From positions 1 to 6,658 of the forward strand of contig CAKZQX010000319.1 of the NCBI GenBank assembly GCA_937141995.1: a DNA stretch of 6,658 nucleotides. Direction: 5' to 3'. Under the pieces are notes generated by a model. The model was given only the letters and a program-made list of their open reading frames with translations. It did not search any database and was not told where the DNA came from. The position numbers were made by a program, and so were the translations under genes. Source of the stretch: an uncultured Chloroflexaceae bacterium. Lineage in GTDB: Bacteria > Chloroflexota > Chloroflexia > Chloroflexales > Chloroflexaceae. Positions 6,401-6,658 of this stretch are shown here, piece after piece (position 1 is the stretch's first letter; every line of letters starts with the position of its first letter).

Positions 6401-6598
6401 CAGGAGTTACGCGGTGCGTGTTCAAACCGGACGTTTCACCCGATGGACGCCCGATTCGCCTGCGGCAGCATGGTACGCTTTATGATCTTTTTCAGGAACA
6501 TGTGGCTCACAGAGCCACATGTTCCTGAAATAAGGATGTCTTGTTCCGCCCTGCCGGCGGCGGAATCCCCTGTCGGGTCAGTGACCGCGTAACGCCTG
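6401..6598. mobile_element. MITE-like element, 198 bp, with 15-bp terminal inverted repeats and TTAA flanks
   Basis: The left end CAGGAGTTACGCGGT (6401-6415) and the right end ACCGCGTAACGCCTG (6584-6598) are inverted repeats matching at 14 of 15 positions. Both are bordered outside by TTAA (6397-6400 and 6599-6602), consistent with a 4-bp target duplication. The interior cannot encode a transposase. It holds a perfect 19-bp hairpin (6490-6530) and a smaller one (TTCCGCC/GGCGGAA, 6544-6565). This is the form of a non-autonomous element mobilised in trans. I cannot name the parent family from the ends, and no copy elsewhere can be checked here. Confidence 0.52.
6490..6530. repeat. Perfect 19-bp inverted repeat with 3-nt loop
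   Basis: Positions 6490-6508 and 6512-6530 are exact reverse complements around ACA. On the minus strand the stem is followed by a run of five T-rich bases broken by none of the stem (complement of 6485-6489 is AAAGA), so no proper U-tract is present in that direction, and on the plus strand TAAGG follows. It is therefore better read as an internal hairpin of the MITE-like element than as a terminator. Confidence 0.75.
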
Positions 6599-6621
6599 TT
6601 AAGAACACGCGTTACGCGGTC
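6583..6621. repeat. Imperfect palindrome made by two abutting inverted copies of the terminal repeat
   Basis: GACCGCGTAACGC (6583-6595) and GCGTTACGCGGTC (6609-6621) form a perfect 13-bp stem. Inside it, after a C/C mismatch, TGTT and AACA add four pairs around an AAG loop. The left arm is the right end of the MITE-like element; the right arm is a third copy of the same terminal motif. Confidence 0.75.
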
Positions 6622-6658
6622 GGTTCCAACCTCGGCATGTGCCTGAATAAACGGCCCG
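6606..6658. mobile_element. Possible left end of a second related element, running off the window
   Basis: CACGCGTTACGCGGT (6606-6620) matches the left end at 6401 in 13 of 15 positions and the right end, inverted, in 14 of 15. A few bases further on, TTCCAACC (6624-6631) resembles TTCAAACC (6421-6428) in the first element. This suggests a second copy starting here in the same orientation, but only about 50 bp are visible. Confidence 0.3.

Noticed and set aside
6331..6528. 65-codon plus-strand frame starting with ATG after GGAGGAG
   Set aside because: The purine-rich motif is 11 nt or more from the ATG, the peptide resembles nothing I know, two thirds of it lies in the MITE-like element, and the stop falls inside the 19-bp hairpin.

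Overview
The window looks like chromosomal DNA of a Chloroflexota bacterium (Chloroflexus/Roseiflexus-like, moderately GC-rich). This is inferred from gene content only. The pointers are a very large SARP-BTAD/NB-ARC/TPR regulator, a secreted CSLREA plus choice-of-anchor-Q beta-helix protein ending in the VYLPL-type tail I associate with that phylum, and a secreted DUF4397 protein. No rRNA, tRNA or CRISPR array is visible, so the taxonomic call stays tentative.

Layout. Positions 1-2278 (minus strand) hold the first 759 residues of an AfsR/SARP-type transcriptional regulator that runs off the left edge. Positions 2279-2481 are a divergent control region. It contains three heptamers repeated every 11 bp (2365-2393), a plausible -10 for the rightward gene at 2403-2408, a likely promoter for the regulator (2342-2370) overlapping the outermost heptamer, and a leader hairpin (2430-2454). 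Positions 2482-4872 (plus strand) encode a 796-residue secreted right-handed beta-helix protein with 17 GGG-I-[YF]-N-type repeats. Positions 4873-5072 are a convergent intergenic region with two stem-loops, one a perfect 24-bp inverted repeat that fits a bidirectional terminator. Positions 5073-5972 (minus strand) encode a 299-residue secreted protein with two DUF4397 domains, a Pro/Ala/Thr/Glu-rich stalk, an LPTTS sequence, a membrane helix and an RRR tail. It has a good promoter (6014-6042) and strong ribosome binding site. Positions 6043-6658 have no convincing gene. They hold a possible operator region, a 15-bp tandem duplication and, at the right end, a 198-bp MITE-like element (6401-6598) with terminal inverted repeats flanked by TTAA, next to what may be the start of a second copy.

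How the parts may work together. The most informative signal is in the divergent region. SARP-family activators are known to bind heptamer direct repeats spaced 11 bp, with the last repeat about 8 bp before the -10. Exactly that geometry lies in front of the beta-helix gene and beside a SARP gene. The simplest reading is that the regulator activates the neighbouring surface protein and possibly controls itself. The DUF4397 protein is a separate, convergently transcribed cell-surface gene with its own promoter. Nothing in the sequence shows that it belongs to the same regulon.
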